A DNA stretch of 64,000 nt from Cupriavidus neocaledonicus (GCF_000372525.1 NZ_AQUR01000100.1:1-64000); one strand, 5' to 3'. Positions 16,519-26,492 are shown, numbered from the stretch's first letter. Notes: generated by a model from the sequence alone, not told the origin. Numbers and translations: made by a program.

Positions 16519-17499
16519 TTGAAAGCAGTCCTTAACGCCGGCGCAGCCGCATGTATCGCGGCCCTCGGCCTGACCCACGCCGGCCTGGCGCACGCCCAGT
16601 CCTACCCTGCCAAGCCGATCCGCCTGATCGTGCCGTTCGCGGCCGGCGGCACCACCGATATCGTGGCGCGCGCGGTGTCCGACGGCCTGGGCCGTGAACT
16701 GGGCCAGCCGGTGGTGGTGGAAAACCGCGGCGGCGGCGGCGGCGCCATCGGTGCCGACGCGCTGGCCAAGTCCGCGCCGGACGGCTACACGCTGGGCATC
16801 GCCACGGTCAGCACGATGGCGACCAACCCGGCCACCAACCCCAAGAACCCGTACGATCCGCTCAAGGACTTCGCGCCGATCACCAACCTGGTCAACGTGC
16901 CCAATGTGCTGACGGTGAATCCGAAGGTTCCGGCCAAGACCCTGAAGGAATTCGTGGCGATGCTCAAGGCCAACCCGGGCAAGTACAGCTACGCCTCGGC
17001 CGGCAAGGGCAGTATCTCCCACCTGGACGGCGAACTGTTCAAGGACATCACCCAGACCGACATGGTCCACATCCCCTACCGCGGATCGGGCCCGGCGCTG
17101 AACGACACGCTGGCCGGCCAGGTCAACGCGCAGTTCGACAACCTGCCGTCGTCGATGCCGCATATCCAGGCCGGCAAGCTGCGCGCGCTGGCGGTGGCGG
17201 CGCCCAAGCGCGTCGAGGGCCTGCCCGACGTGCCGACCTTTGCCGAAGCCGGCATGAAGGACATGAACAACATGGCCTGGTACGGGCTGGTGGCGCCGGC
17301 CGGCACGCCGGCGGCGATCATCACGCGCGTGCATGACGCCGCGGTCAAGGCGCTGCAGGATCCCAACGTCAAGCGCCGCCTGGCCGACAGCGGGGCTTAC
17401 ACCGACGGCAACACGCCCCAGCAATACGCCGCCCAGATCAAGCGCGAGCTGGAGCTGCGCAAGAAGATCGCGCGCGACCAGAACATCACGCTGGAATAA
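16519..17499 (+). CDS. TctC/Bug-family periplasmic binding protein
   Basis: The 326-residue protein has a signal peptide (AACIAALGLTHAGLAHAQ, cut after AHA) and the Bug family body: YPAKPIRLIVPFAAGGTTDIVAR, VVVENRGGGGGAIGADALAKSAPDGYTL, and PYRGSGPALNDTLAGQV. Such proteins bind carboxylates in the periplasm; many have no linked TctAB membrane genes, and none are present here. GGAGG precedes a TTG at 16519 by six bases, which fits better than the GTG at 16495. Ligand unknown. Confidence 0.92.
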   Translation: MKAVLNAGAAACIAALGLTHAGLAHAQSYPAKPIRLIVPFAAGGTTDIVARAVSDGLGRELGQPVVVENRGGGGGAIGADALAKSAPDGYTLGIATVSTMATNPATNPKNPYDPLKDFAPITNLVNVPNVLTVNPKVPAKTLKEFVAMLKANPGKYSYASAGKGSISHLDGELFKDITQTDMVHIPYRGSGPALNDTLAGQVNAQFDNLPSSMPHIQAGKLRALAVAAPKRVEGLPDVPTFAEAGMKDMNNMAWYGLVAPAGTPAAIITRVHDAAVKALQDPNVKRRLADSGAYTDGNTPQQYAAQIKRELELRKKIARDQNITLE

Positions 17500-17817
17500 T
17501 CGGGGCAGGCGGCCAACCGTTGCCCGACCCGAAAACCGGCTGCCATGGCAGCCGGTTTTTTTTTGCGCGGCCTCCGAAAATGCCCGGCGCGCAACTCAGA
17601 TTCTTCCTATTGCCGGCGCGTTTGATCTTGCGCAGCCCGCTTGCCGTGCCGGTAACGTTCAATACGTGTAGAAGAAACTTTCACTTTGCGGACACGCGCC
17701 GCCTCGGTACATTAACCGGGTGCTCCGCCACACGCGCCGGCAGTCGACCGGCCAACGTTAGGCCCCAAACCGGTTTCGCGCAGGCGCTGCGCGACCGTCA
17801 TTCGCGAGGTTAACAAA
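17500..17817. other. Intergenic region with terminator and upstream region of the repeat protein
   Basis: The first part holds the terminator of the binding-protein gene. The remaining 250 bases have no credible gene; they are more AT-rich near 17580-17720 and presumably contain the promoter of the secreted repeat protein, which has a GAGG site eight bases before its ATG. Confidence 0.6.
17534..17564 (+). terminator. Strong intrinsic terminator after the TctC gene
   Basis: AACCGGCTGCC (17534-17544) pairs perfectly with GGCAGCCGGTT (17547-17557), followed by a run of T. Confidence 0.95.
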
Positions 17818-18177
17818 ATGCTGAAGAAGTCCGTTCCGACCCTGATCGTTGCTGCACTGGCCGCACTCGGCGCGACCCAGGCCTATGCGCAGAAGAACTA
17901 CACCGAAGGCGGCGATCTCTACAGCGGCAGCCATGCCAAGAAAGCCGGCCCGAACCAGAGCGCGGCCAAGTCCGGCAAGTTCGACCCGTACACCGACGGT
18001 GCCAAACAATCGACCAAGTCGGAGCTGACCAGCTCGGGCAAGAAGTTCGATCCGAACACCGATGGCGCCAAGGCAGGCAAGTTCGATCCGTACACCGACG
18101 GCGCCAAGGCCGGCAAGGCCGATCCTTATACCGACGGCGCCAAGGCGCCCGCCAGCCAGGGCACCAAGGCGCAGTAA
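17818..18177 (+). CDS. Secreted protein with DPYTDGAK repeats, function unknown
   Basis: The 119-residue precursor has a signal peptide (LIVAALAALGATQAYAQ, cut after AYA). The mature part is small, hydrophilic and lysine-rich. It carries four copies of a decamer: GKFDPYTDGAK, KKFDPNTDGAK, GKFDPYTDGAK and GKADPYTDGAK. The regular Asp/Tyr/Asp spacing could bind metal ions, or the chain may be disordered until bound. No known domain is recognised. A good GAGG site precedes the ATG. It stands alone between a terminator and a convergent CoA-transferase gene. Confidence 0.8.
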   Translation: MLKKSVPTLIVAALAALGATQAYAQKNYTEGGDLYSGSHAKKAGPNQSAAKSGKFDPYTDGAKQSTKSELTSSGKKFDPNTDGAKAGKFDPYTDGAKAGKADPYTDGAKAPASQGTKAQ

Positions 18178-18241
18178 CGCGCCCTCACCCGGTCACACAG
18201 CCCGCCTGCGCGGGCTGTCTTGTTTTCGGGATGGCCGGGCC

Positions 18242-19759
18242 TCAGGCGGCCAGCGCGGTTGCCGGCCGCGCCGGCTGCATGGTGCCGCGGTCGCGGAAGG
18301 CAACATGCCAGGACAGCGCCTCTTCCACCAGGTGCGGCGTCTGGCCGCCGTGCGCGCAGGCGCGGCGGAAATAATCGCCCAGCAAGTCGCGGTATTGCGG
18401 ATCGGCGCAGTTGGCGATGACGGTAAGCGCGCGCTCGCGTGGGGCCAGGCCGCGCAGGTCGGCCAGGCCGTGCTCGGTGACGATGACGTCGACGTCGTGC
18501 TCGGTATGGTCGACGTGCGCCACCATCGGCACGATGCTGGAGATGTCGCCACCCTTGGCCACCGACTTGGTCACGAACACCGACAGGTGCGCATTGCGGG
18601 CAAAGTCACCCGAGCCGCCGATGCCGTTCATCATGTGCGTGCCGCCCACATGGGTCGAGTTGACATTGCCGTAGATATCGCACTCGAGCGCCGTGTTGAT
18701 GGTGATCAGACCCAGCCGGCGCAGGATCTCCGGATGGTTGCTGATTTCCTGCGGCCGCAGCAGCAGACGCGAACGGTAGCGCTCCAGGTTGGACAGGAAG
18801 CGCTGGTAGACCTCGCGCGTCAGCGTCACCGACGAGGCCGAGGCGAAGGCCAGGCGCCCCGCATCGAGCAGCTCGATGGTGCTGTCCTGCAGCACTTCGG
18901 AATACATCTGCAGGTCGCGGAACGGCGAATCGACCATCCCGTGCAACACCGCGTTGGCAATGGTGCCGATGCCGGCCTGCAGCGGCTGCAGCGACGGCGA
19001 CAGCCGCCCGGCGCGGACTTCGCGCAGCAGGAATTCATTGAGATGGCCGGCGATCTGGCTGGTGTCGGCGTCCGGCGGCAGCGCGTTGGAGGGGCTGTCA
19101 TCCTTGGCGGTGATGACAATGGCCGCGATCCTCTCGGGATCGATCGGGATATACGGCAGGCCGATGCGCTGCGCCGGCGCGATCAACGGGATCGGCTGGC
19201 GGTACGGACGCTGCACCGGGAAATAGATGTCATGCAGCCCTTCCAGCTCCAGCGGCATGTTCAGGTTGATCTCGACGATCACCTTGCGCGCCAGCATGGC
19301 AAAGCTGGCCGAGTTGCCCACCGAGGTGCTGGGGACGATGCCGCCCTGCTCGGTAATCGCCACCGCTTCCACCACCGCCACGTCCACCGGGGCGATCTGG
19401 CCCGAGCGCAACTGCTCGACGGTCTCGGACAGATGCTGGTCGATGAACATAACTTCGCCCGCATTGATCTTGCGGCGCAGCGTGGCATCGGACTGGAACG
19501 GCAGCCGGCGCGCGATCACGTCGGCCTCCGCCAGCACCCGGTCGATGTCGTTGCCGAGCGAGGCGCCGGTCATCAGGGTGATGCGCAGCGGCTCGGTGGC
19601 CGCGCGCCGCGCCAGTGCGAACGGCACTTCCTTGCAATCGCCCGCGCGCGTGAATCCGCTCATGCCTACCGTCATGCCGTCGCGGATCAGCGCGGCGGCT
19701 TGGTCGGCCGAGACTACCTTGTCCTGCAGCCTGGCCAGGCGAATGCGTTCCTTGTACAT
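18242..19759 (-). CDS. Acetyl-CoA hydrolase/succinyl-CoA:acetate CoA-transferase family enzyme
   Basis: The 505-residue cytosolic enzyme has the class I CoA-transferase layout of two Rossmann-like halves. Features resembling AarC-type succinyl-CoA:acetate CoA-transferases include SGFTRAGDCKEVP, the MYSEVLQDS segment whose Glu288 matches the catalytic Glu, NTALECDIYGNVNSTH and the Gly-rich GIGGSGDFARNA loop. The likely reaction transfers CoA from succinyl-CoA to acetate or a similar acid. A substrate such as propionate cannot be excluded. The gene is divergent from a winged-helix regulator 388 bases away. Confidence 0.9.
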   Translation of the reverse strand: MYKERIRLARLQDKVVSADQAAALIRDGMTVGMSGFTRAGDCKEVPFALARRAATEPLRITLMTGASLGNDIDRVLAEADVIARRLPFQSDATLRRKINAGEVMFIDQHLSETVEQLRSGQIAPVDVAVVEAVAITEQGGIVPSTSVGNSASFAMLARKVIVEINLNMPLELEGLHDIYFPVQRPYRQPIPLIAPAQRIGLPYIPIDPERIAAIVITAKDDSPSNALPPDADTSQIAGHLNEFLLREVRAGRLSPSLQPLQAGIGTIANAVLHGMVDSPFRDLQMYSEVLQDSTIELLDAGRLAFASASSVTLTREVYQRFLSNLERYRSRLLLRPQEISNHPEILRRLGLITINTALECDIYGNVNSTHVGGTHMMNGIGGSGDFARNAHLSVFVTKSVAKGGDISSIVPMVAHVDHTEHDVDVIVTEHGLADLRGLAPRERALTVIANCADPQYRDLLGDYFRRACAHGGQTPHLVEEALSWHVAFRDRGTMQPARPATALAA

Positions 19760-20147
19760 CTTGATCTCCGGTCCGACGGCCGGCCCGTGCCTGCGCCGTT
19801 CGCCCCGTGCTGGCCTAGTGGCTCATTGCGGGGTCTCCGGCAGGCAGTGTAGCCAGCCACGTCTATTCCAGCGATGATTTAAAGTAATTCATCCAAGTCG
19901 CTTTTTTCATAATTGAGCGAGGGCCGCGCGCCGCAGCCGGCACTAGGCCGCGGTACCGGCTCAGGACATTCCCGCAGTGTCATAAATCCGGCAAAAGATT
20001 CTGTTAGTCTCGCCGTTCGGTCGACCCAGCCCGCCCCAGAGGCTGCGGCGGCCGTGCCGCCCGGGCCGGCCATGCTCCGGCCCCTTGCGCCCCTTGCGGG
20101 TGCCTGTGCATTGCGGTGGCGGCAAACCACAACAGGAGACGCCATTC
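19760..20147. other. Divergent intergenic region, CoA-transferase and regulator
   Basis: The 388 bases hold no supported gene. An AT-rich island at about 19868-19920 and another near 19980-20015 are the likely promoter areas for the two divergent genes. A 15-codon open frame on the minus strand (19864-19911) has no ribosome binding site and is not called. Confidence 0.5.
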
Positions 20148-20699
20148 ATGCAGCCAAGACCCCTCGAACCCAGCGAGCCGGTTGTTCTTGCCCTGATTGA
20201 CGCAGTCACCGCCTGGCAAGGTGCGTTGGACCAGACCCTGCGCGCCTCGGGCCTTAACTATCCGCAGTGGCTGTTGCTGCGGGCCATCCGCCAGGGTGCC
20301 TTCAGGCGCGGCTTGCCGCTGGCAGGTCCGATGCCGCTCGACCCGGCGCAATCGGAGACCCTGCTCGATGAACTGCGCCGCGACGGCTGGATCGAATACA
20401 CCGCGACGCTGGCGCCCCGCATCGCCGAAGGCGCCACCGCGCGAGTGCAACGTACCGCGCAGGCTTTAAGCGCAATGCACAGCGTCTCGGTGGCGGCGTT
20501 CAATTCGCAGGAACGTGCCGCGCTGGGCAGCCTGCTGGAGCGGATGAAAGCCACGCTGGACGGCCACACCTCGCGCCAGGCCAGGGCGGTTGCGGACACC
20601 CCTCGCCAGGAACGGCACCCGCAGCCGCTGCCTTGCCCCGGCCTGCCGCCGGTCGCACATCGCCCCGCCGCCAGCCCCGGCCTCGCCGCGCGCTTCTGA
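20148..20699 (+). CDS. MarR-like winged-helix regulator
   Basis: The 183-residue protein shows a MarR-like arrangement (ALIDAVTAWQGALDQTLRASGLNYPQWLLLRAIRQGAF, then LLDELRRDGWIEY as the recognition region and wing). The match is weak, and a Pro/Arg-rich tail of about 40 residues is extra. AGGAG lies nine bases before the ATG at 20148. It may control the divergent CoA-transferase gene; this rests only on position. Confidence 0.7.
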   Translation: MQPRPLEPSEPVVLALIDAVTAWQGALDQTLRASGLNYPQWLLLRAIRQGAFRRGLPLAGPMPLDPAQSETLLDELRRDGWIEYTATLAPRIAEGATARVQRTAQALSAMHSVSVAAFNSQERAALGSLLERMKATLDGHTSRQARAVADTPRQERHPQPLPCPGLPPVAHRPAASPGLAARF

Positions 20700-20878
20700 T
20701 CTGCTGATCCCCCGCCAGGCCGGTCCCGCGCAATGCCGCCGGGACCCGGCTGGCCTCCCTTCCTTTGCAGCGCTCGGTACCCGCCACTTTGTTGCGCCGG
20801 GCATCCGGATTTTTCCTAAAGTATGAGCATGCCCCGGCACATGCCCCGGCGGCCCATCGACACCGCGAGGAGGGGAAC

Positions 20879-23800
20879 ATGCCGCAGGAGAACGAAGACA
20901 AGGTCGCGCACCTGCTGGACGAGCTGGCCAACTTCGCGCGCGGACGGTTGCCCGCGGCAATGTTCAGCGTGGTCGAACCCTTCCTGCTGCATTACTACGA
21001 CCAGGCCGACGCCGAGGACCTGCTGCAGCGCGAAGTGGCCGACCTGTACGGCGCCGTGATGGCGCACTGGCAGACGGCGCAGAAGTTCACCCCGGGCAGC
21101 GCCCGCATCCGCGTCTACAACCCCAACCTGGAGGAGCACGGCTGGCACTCCGACCACACCGTGGTCGAGATCGTCAACGACGACATGCCGTTCCTGGTCG
21201 ACTCCGTGACCATGGAGATCAACCGCCAGGGCCTGGCGCTGCATTCGGCCATCCATCCGGTGTTCCGGGTCTGGCGCGCCGGCACCGGCATCGAGCGGAT
21301 CGCCCCTGCCGGCGCTGGCGAGGCTGGCGACAGCTCGCGCCTGGAGTCGTTCATCCATTTCGAGATCGACCGCAGCGGCGAGTCGTCGCGCCTGGACACC
21401 CTGCGCAGCGGCATCTCGCAAGTGCTGGTCGACGTGCGCGCCGCGGTGGAAGACTGGGCCAAGATGTGCGACATCACGCGCGCCACCATCGGCGCGATGG
21501 CACAGGCGCCGGACGCGGCCGCGCCGGAAAGCGTCGAGGCGCGCGCCTTCCTGGAATGGATGATGGACGACCATTTTTCATTTCTGGGACAGCGCGACTA
21601 CCAGCTGGTGGCGCGTGACGGGCGCTACTTCCTGCGCGGCGTGGCCGGCTCCGGCGCCGGCATCCTGCGCGAAAGCCTGCGCGAGCCCGACGCCGAAGAC
21701 CTGACCCCGCTGCCCGCGGCGGCCACCGCGATCATCGAAGGCAGCTCGCCGATCTTCCTGACCAAGGCCAATTCGCGCGCCACCGTGCACCGGCCCGGCT
21801 ATCTCGACTACGTCGGCGTCAAGCTGCTCGACGAAAACGGCCAGCTGTTCGGCGAGCGGCGCTTCGTCGGTCTCTACACCTCGACCGCGTACATGGCGCC
21901 GATCGCCGACATTCCGCTGGTGCGGCGCAAGTGCGCCAACATCCTGGCGCGCGCAGGGTTCCTGGCCAAGGGTCACCTGTACAAGTCGCTGGTCACGATC
22001 CTGGAGCAATATCCGCGCGACGAACTGTTCCAGGCGACCGAGGACGAGCTGTTCGACATCACCACCGGCATCCTGCGGCTGCAGGAACACCAGCGCACGC
22101 GGCTGTTCGTGCGGCGCGACCGCTTCGACCGCTTTGTCTCGTGCCTGGTGTTCGTGCCGCGCGACAAGTACAACACCGACCTGCGCCAGAAGATCCAGAA
22201 GCTGCTGACCGCGGCCTTCCACGGCACCAGCTGCGAGTTCACGCCGCTGCTGTCGGAATCGCCGCTGGCGCGCATCCAGCTGACCGTGCGCGGCGAGCCC
22301 GGCACCATGCCCAAGGTCGACACGCAGGAGCTGGAAGCGCGTATCGTGCATGCCAGCCGCCGCTGGCAGGACGACCTCGCCGAAGCGCTGCACGAAAGCC
22401 ACGGCGAAGAGCACGGCAACCGGCTGCTGCAGCGCTATGGCGGCTCGTTCCCCGCCGGCTATCGCGAAGACTATCCGGCGCGCACCGCGGTGCGCGATAT
22501 CGAGCTGATGGAGCATGCGCGGCGCGGCAACGGCATGGCGATGAACCTGTACCGGCCGATCGAAGCCGCGCCGGGAGCGTTCCGCTTCAAGGTGTACCGC
22601 GCCGGCGAACCGATCGCGCTGTCGCTGAGCCTGCCGATGCTCGAGCACCTGGGCGTGCGCGTCGATGAAGAGCGCCCCTATCTGATCGAACCCGACAGCG
22701 GCGCACCGCTATGGGTGCACGACTTCGGGCTCGAAATCGCCGACGGCAGCAACGCCGCGGAGTTCGACATCGCGCGCGTCAAGGCGCTGTTCGAGGATGC
22801 CTTCGCGCGCGCATGGCACGGCGAGATCGAGAACGACGACCTCAACCGCCTGGTGCTGCGCGCCGAGCTGGCCGCGCGCGACGTCACCATCCTGCGCGCC
22901 TACGCGCGCTACCTGCGCCAGGTGGGCTCCACCTTCAGCGACGCCTATATCGAACGCGCACTGACCGGCAACGCCGGCATTGCCGCGATGCTGGTGGCGC
23001 TGTTCGTGGCGCGCTTCGACACCTTCAGCCAGGTCGCCGCCGACACCGCGCGCCAGGCGCGCTGCGACAAGCTGCTGGCCGACATCGGCACGGCGCTGGA
23101 CAAGGTGCCCAACCTCGACGAAGACCGCATCCTGCGGCTCTTTCTTGGCGTGATCAACGCCACCGTGCGCACCAACTATTTCCACCGTGGCGAGGACGGC
23201 CAGCCGCGTCCTTACCTGTCGTTCAAGTTCAATCCGGCCCTGGTACCGGGCTTGCCCGAGCCGCGCCCGATGTTCGAGATCTGGGTCTACTCGCCGCGCG
23301 TGGAAGGGGTGCACCTGCGCGGCGGACGCGTGGCGCGCGGCGGCCTGCGCTGGTCGGATCGGCGCGAGGACTTCCGCACCGAAGTGCTGGGCCTGATGAA
23401 GGCGCAGATGGTCAAGAACACGGTGATCGTGCCGGTCGGCTCCAAGGGCGGCTTCGTGGTCAAGCGCCCGCCGCCGCCCGCCGACCGCGACGCCTTCCTG
23501 CGCGAAGGCATCGCCTGCTACCAGACCTTCCTGCGCGGGCTGCTGGACCTGACCGACAACCTCGTCGGCGGCGAGCTGGTGCCGCCGCCCGACGTGGTGC
23601 GCCACGACGACAACGACCCCTACCTGGTGGTGGCCGCGGACAAGGGCACGGCCACGTTCTCGGACTTCGCCAATGCGATCTCGGGCGAGTACGGCTTCTG
23701 GCTGGGCGATGCCTTTGCCTCCGGCGGCTCGGTCGGCTATGACCACAAAAAGATGGGCATTACCGCGCGCGGCGCCTGGGAATCGGTCAAGCGGCATTTC

Positions 23801-25732
23801 CGCGAGATGGGCGTCGACATCCAGTCCACCGACTTCACCGTGACCGGCATCGGCGACATGTCGGGCGACGTGTTCGGCAACGGCATGCTGCTGTCGCCGC
23901 ATATCCGGCTGGTGGCCGCGTTCGACCACCGCCATGTCTTCCTCGATCCCGACCCGGATCCGGCGCGCAGCCTGCAGGAACGCGCACGGCTGTTCGGGCT
24001 GCCGCGCTCGAGCTGGGCCGACTACGACGCCACGCTGATTTCCGCGGGTGGCGGTATCTATCCGCGCACCGCCAAGACCATCCCGTTGTCGCCGCAGGTG
24101 CAGGCGGTGCTCGGCATCACCGCGAGCGCACTGTCGCCTGCCGAGCTGATCCATGCCATCCTGATGGCGCCGGTGGACCTGCTCTACAACGGCGGCATCG
24201 GCACCTACGTCAAGTCGAGCCAGGAAACGCATTTGCAGGCCGGCGACCGCACCAACGACGCGGTACGCGTCAATGGCAACGACCTGCGCTGCAAGGTGGT
24301 CGGCGAAGGCGGCAACCTCGGCTTCACGCAACTGGGCCGCATCGAGTTTGCGCGCAAGGGCGGCCGCATCAACACCGATGCCATCGACAACTCGGCCGGC
24401 GTCGATTGCTCCGACCATGAGGTCAACATCAAGATCCTGCTGGGACTGGTGGTCGCCGACGGCGAGATGACCGAGAAACAACGCAACAAGCTGCTGGCCG
24501 AGATGACCGACGAAGTCGGCCTGCTGGTGCTGCAGGACAACTACTACCAGACCCAGGCACTGTCGGTGGCGGGCCGCAGCAGCGGCGCGCTGCTCGACGG
24601 CGAGGCGCGCCTGGTGCGCTGGCTGGAACGCGCCGGGCGGCTGAACCGCGCGCTGGAATTCCTGCCGTCGGACGAGGACATTGCCGAGCGCAAGCTGGCC
24701 GGCGAAGGGCTGACCTCGCCCGAGCGCGCGGTGCTGCTCGCCTACAGCAAGATGTGGCTGTACGACGAACTGCTGGGCTCAGACTTGCCGGAAGACGCAC
24801 TGGTTGCCGGCCTGCTGGCCGATTACTTTCCGGTGCCGCTGCGCCAGCGCTATGGCGAGGCCATGCAGCGCCATCCGCTGCGCCGCGAGATCCTGTCGAC
24901 GCACCTGACCAATATGCTGGTCAACCGCATCGGCGCCACCTTCGTGCACCGGATCATGGAAGAAACCGATGCGCGCCCCGCCGATATCGTGCGCGCCTGC
25001 CTGATCGCGCGCGACGTGTTCGGGCTGACCGCGCTGTGGCAAGAGATCGACGCGCTCGACAATCGCGTGGCCGACGCCGAACAGGCGCGCATGTTCGGCT
25101 CGGTGGCGCTGCTGCTCGAGCGCGCGTGCCTGTGGTTCATCCGCTATCTGCGCAGCGGCAGCAGTGCCGCCGAAGACCTGGCGCGTTTTGCACAGGCGGC
25201 ACAGTGGCTGGCGCCCCGCTTGCCGCAACTATTGCCGCAGGCAGATGCCGCGGCATTGGTGGAGCATACGCGCGCGCTGACCGAGGCTGGCGTGGGAGAG
25301 ACGCTCGCCGCGCGCGTGGCCGGCAGCGAGATTTCCGCCGCCGCGCTCGACATCGCCGAAGTGGCCGCGGCATGCGAGCGCAGCCTGGACCTGGTCGCCG
25401 GAGTCTATTTCGCGCTGGACAGCCACCTGAGCTTCAGCTGGCTGCGCGAACGCGCGCTGGCGCTGCCATCGGACACGCATTGGGACCTGCTGGCGCGCAC
25501 CACCACGCTGGAAGACCTGGGACGGCTCAAGCGCGCGCTGACGGTCAGCGTGCTGTCGCAGGCGGGCGACCAGGCCTCGCCGGACGCGATGATCGACGCC
25601 TGGCGCGCCAGCCGCCACGGCGCGCTCGAACGCTTCACGCGCATGCTGGCGGACCAGCGCGCCTCGGGCGCGGCGGGACTGTCGATGCTGTCAGTCGCGG
25701 TGCGCGAGATCGGCATGCTGGAGCGAAGCTAG
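20879..25732 (+). CDS. gdhB: NAD-specific glutamate dehydrogenase, 180-kDa class
   Basis: The 1617-residue protein has the size and order of the large bacterial NAD-GDHs: N-terminal ACT-like regulatory segments (about residues 1-600), a helical linker, and the catalytic GDH core (about 700-1250). Core motifs include GGLRWSDRREDFRTEVLGLM, the catalytic Lys region PVGSKGGFVVK, and GIGDMSGDVFGNGML for the dinucleotide fold. It deaminates glutamate to 2-oxoglutarate and ammonia with NAD. GAGGAGGGG stands directly before the ATG at 20879. The enzyme is a catabolic route for glutamate and is often under allosteric control in this class. No frameshift is seen. Confidence 0.95.
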   Translation: MPQENEDKVAHLLDELANFARGRLPAAMFSVVEPFLLHYYDQADAEDLLQREVADLYGAVMAHWQTAQKFTPGSARIRVYNPNLEEHGWHSDHTVVEIVNDDMPFLVDSVTMEINRQGLALHSAIHPVFRVWRAGTGIERIAPAGAGEAGDSSRLESFIHFEIDRSGESSRLDTLRSGISQVLVDVRAAVEDWAKMCDITRATIGAMAQAPDAAAPESVEARAFLEWMMDDHFSFLGQRDYQLVARDGRYFLRGVAGSGAGILRESLREPDAEDLTPLPAAATAIIEGSSPIFLTKANSRATVHRPGYLDYVGVKLLDENGQLFGERRFVGLYTSTAYMAPIADIPLVRRKCANILARAGFLAKGHLYKSLVTILEQYPRDELFQATEDELFDITTGILRLQEHQRTRLFVRRDRFDRFVSCLVFVPRDKYNTDLRQKIQKLLTAAFHGTSCEFTPLLSESPLARIQLTVRGEPGTMPKVDTQELEARIVHASRRWQDDLAEALHESHGEEHGNRLLQRYGGSFPAGYREDYPARTAVRDIELMEHARRGNGMAMNLYRPIEAAPGAFRFKVYRAGEPIALSLSLPMLEHLGVRVDEERPYLIEPDSGAPLWVHDFGLEIADGSNAAEFDIARVKALFEDAFARAWHGEIENDDLNRLVLRAELAARDVTILRAYARYLRQVGSTFSDAYIERALTGNAGIAAMLVALFVARFDTFSQVAADTARQARCDKLLADIGTALDKVPNLDEDRILRLFLGVINATVRTNYFHRGEDGQPRPYLSFKFNPALVPGLPEPRPMFEIWVYSPRVEGVHLRGGRVARGGLRWSDRREDFRTEVLGLMKAQMVKNTVIVPVGSKGGFVVKRPPPPADRDAFLREGIACYQTFLRGLLDLTDNLVGGELVPPPDVVRHDDNDPYLVVAADKGTATFSDFANAISGEYGFWLGDAFASGGSVGYDHKKMGITARGAWESVKRHFREMGVDIQSTDFTVTGIGDMSGDVFGNGMLLSPHIRLVAAFDHRHVFLDPDPDPARSLQERARLFGLPRSSWADYDATLISAGGGIYPRTAKTIPLSPQVQAVLGITASALSPAELIHAILMAPVDLLYNGGIGTYVKSSQETHLQAGDRTNDAVRVNGNDLRCKVVGEGGNLGFTQLGRIEFARKGGRINTDAIDNSAGVDCSDHEVNIKILLGLVVADGEMTEKQRNKLLAEMTDEVGLLVLQDNYYQTQALSVAGRSSGALLDGEARLVRWLERAGRLNRALEFLPSDEDIAERKLAGEGLTSPERAVLLAYSKMWLYDELLGSDLPEDALVAGLLADYFPVPLRQRYGEAMQRHPLRREILSTHLTNMLVNRIGATFVHRIMEETDARPADIVRACLIARDVFGLTALWQEIDALDNRVADAEQARMFGSVALLLERACLWFIRYLRSGSSAAEDLARFAQAAQWLAPRLPQLLPQADAAALVEHTRALTEAGVGETLAARVAGSEISAAALDIAEVAAACERSLDLVAGVYFALDSHLSFSWLRERALALPSDTHWDLLARTTTLEDLGRLKRALTVSVLSQAGDQASPDAMIDAWRASRHGALERFTRMLADQRASGAAGLSMLSVAVREIGMLERS

Positions 25733-25756
25733 CCGCGCGCCGGAATGCCTGGCGGC

Positions 25757-26110
25757 TTACTCGTCGGTGTCAGCGTCGGTGTCAGCGCCGAGTTCCGCGT
25801 CGGCGTCGGCGCTGCGCGCACGCAGCTCGAGCCCGAGCAGGATCAGCAGCTCGAAGGCATCGGACAGCAGGTGCTTCTGCCGCGGCAACAGGCTGGCGTA
25901 CGGCATGTCGTAGATCGACTGGTGCGCCGCGCGCTCGCCCTTCAGGCCACGGTCGCGCGCGATGTCCGACAGCAGCGCGGCAAACCCGGACAGGTCCTGC
26001 GCCGCCAGCGCCGAGTTCAACACCTTCGCGATAACTTCGGGCGAAGCGTTGGCCCAGCCCATGCGCTCGGCATTGGAAGCGGGGTCGTTGGGGAGGTCGG
26101 CAAAGTCCAT
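25757..26110 (-). CDS. Hypothetical protein with acidic repeat tail
   Basis: The 117-residue protein is helical in the middle (SPEVIAKVLNSALAAQDLSGFAALLSDIARD, LLPRQKHLLSDAFELLILLGLELRA). It ends in an acidic low-complexity tail (DADAELGADTDADTDE) coded by short tandem repeats at about 25757-25810. No family is recognised. It converges with gdhB with a gap of only 24 bases. No strong ribosome binding site is visible before the ATG at 26110. Confidence 0.6.
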   Translation of the reverse strand: MDFADLPNDPASNAERMGWANASPEVIAKVLNSALAAQDLSGFAALLSDIARDRGLKGERAAHQSIYDMPYASLLPRQKHLLSDAFELLILLGLELRARSADADAELGADTDADTDE

Positions 26111-26166
26111 GTTGTGTTTAACGGTCCTGCCTAAACTAGCTTAAGCCGCCAACGATGTGAATTTGA

Positions 26167-26182
26167 CCCCACACAGGTGGGG
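26167..26182 (-). terminator. Hairpin between two small minus-strand genes
   Basis: CCCCAC-acag-GTGGGG forms a perfect 6-bp stem. On the minus strand it is followed by TCAAATTC, so it may act as a weak terminator of the zinc-ribbon gene. Confidence 0.4.
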
Positions 26183-26207
26183 TAACATGGCCAGCCGCCG
26201 CTGCCGG

Positions 26208-26492
26208 TCAGCGCGATGCGGGCTTGGCGCGGCCCTGGGCCGTTGCCTTGCGCGGTACCTTGGCCGGCGCCTTTGGCTGCGTTCCGGCGGGCCGCTTCGC
26301 CGGTGCCTGTTGCGCGGCGCTGGCGGGTACCTGGCGAAAGGTCGTGCTGCCATCCTTCGCCGTGCGCGCCACGACATGGTTGCGCGCGCCACACTGCGGG
26401 CAGCGGAACACCAGTCCCTGCCCCTCATCGCGGATCTGCACCTCGTCCGGCTCCCAGCTGGCGCCGCAAGCCTGGTTCCCACAAACAAACAT
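26208..26492 (-). CDS. Small zinc-ribbon protein with basic tail
   Basis: The 94-residue protein starts MFVCGNQACGASWEP and has the second Cys pair in FRCPQCGARN, giving a rubredoxin-like zinc ribbon over residues 4-43. A long Ala/Pro/Lys tail (AKRPAGTQPKAPAKVPRKAT) follows and could bind nucleic acid. AGGAG lies six bases before the ATG at 26492. No partner can be inferred from the neighbours. Confidence 0.7.
   Translation of the reverse strand: MFVCGNQACGASWEPDEVQIRDEGQGLVFRCPQCGARNHVVARTAKDGSTTFRQVPASAAQQAPAKRPAGTQPKAPAKVPRKATAQGRAKPASR

Noticed and set aside
19864..19911. A 15-codon minus-strand frame in an AT-rich island upstream of the CoA-transferase
   Set aside because: No ribosome binding site and no relation to the gene downstream; more likely part of a promoter area.
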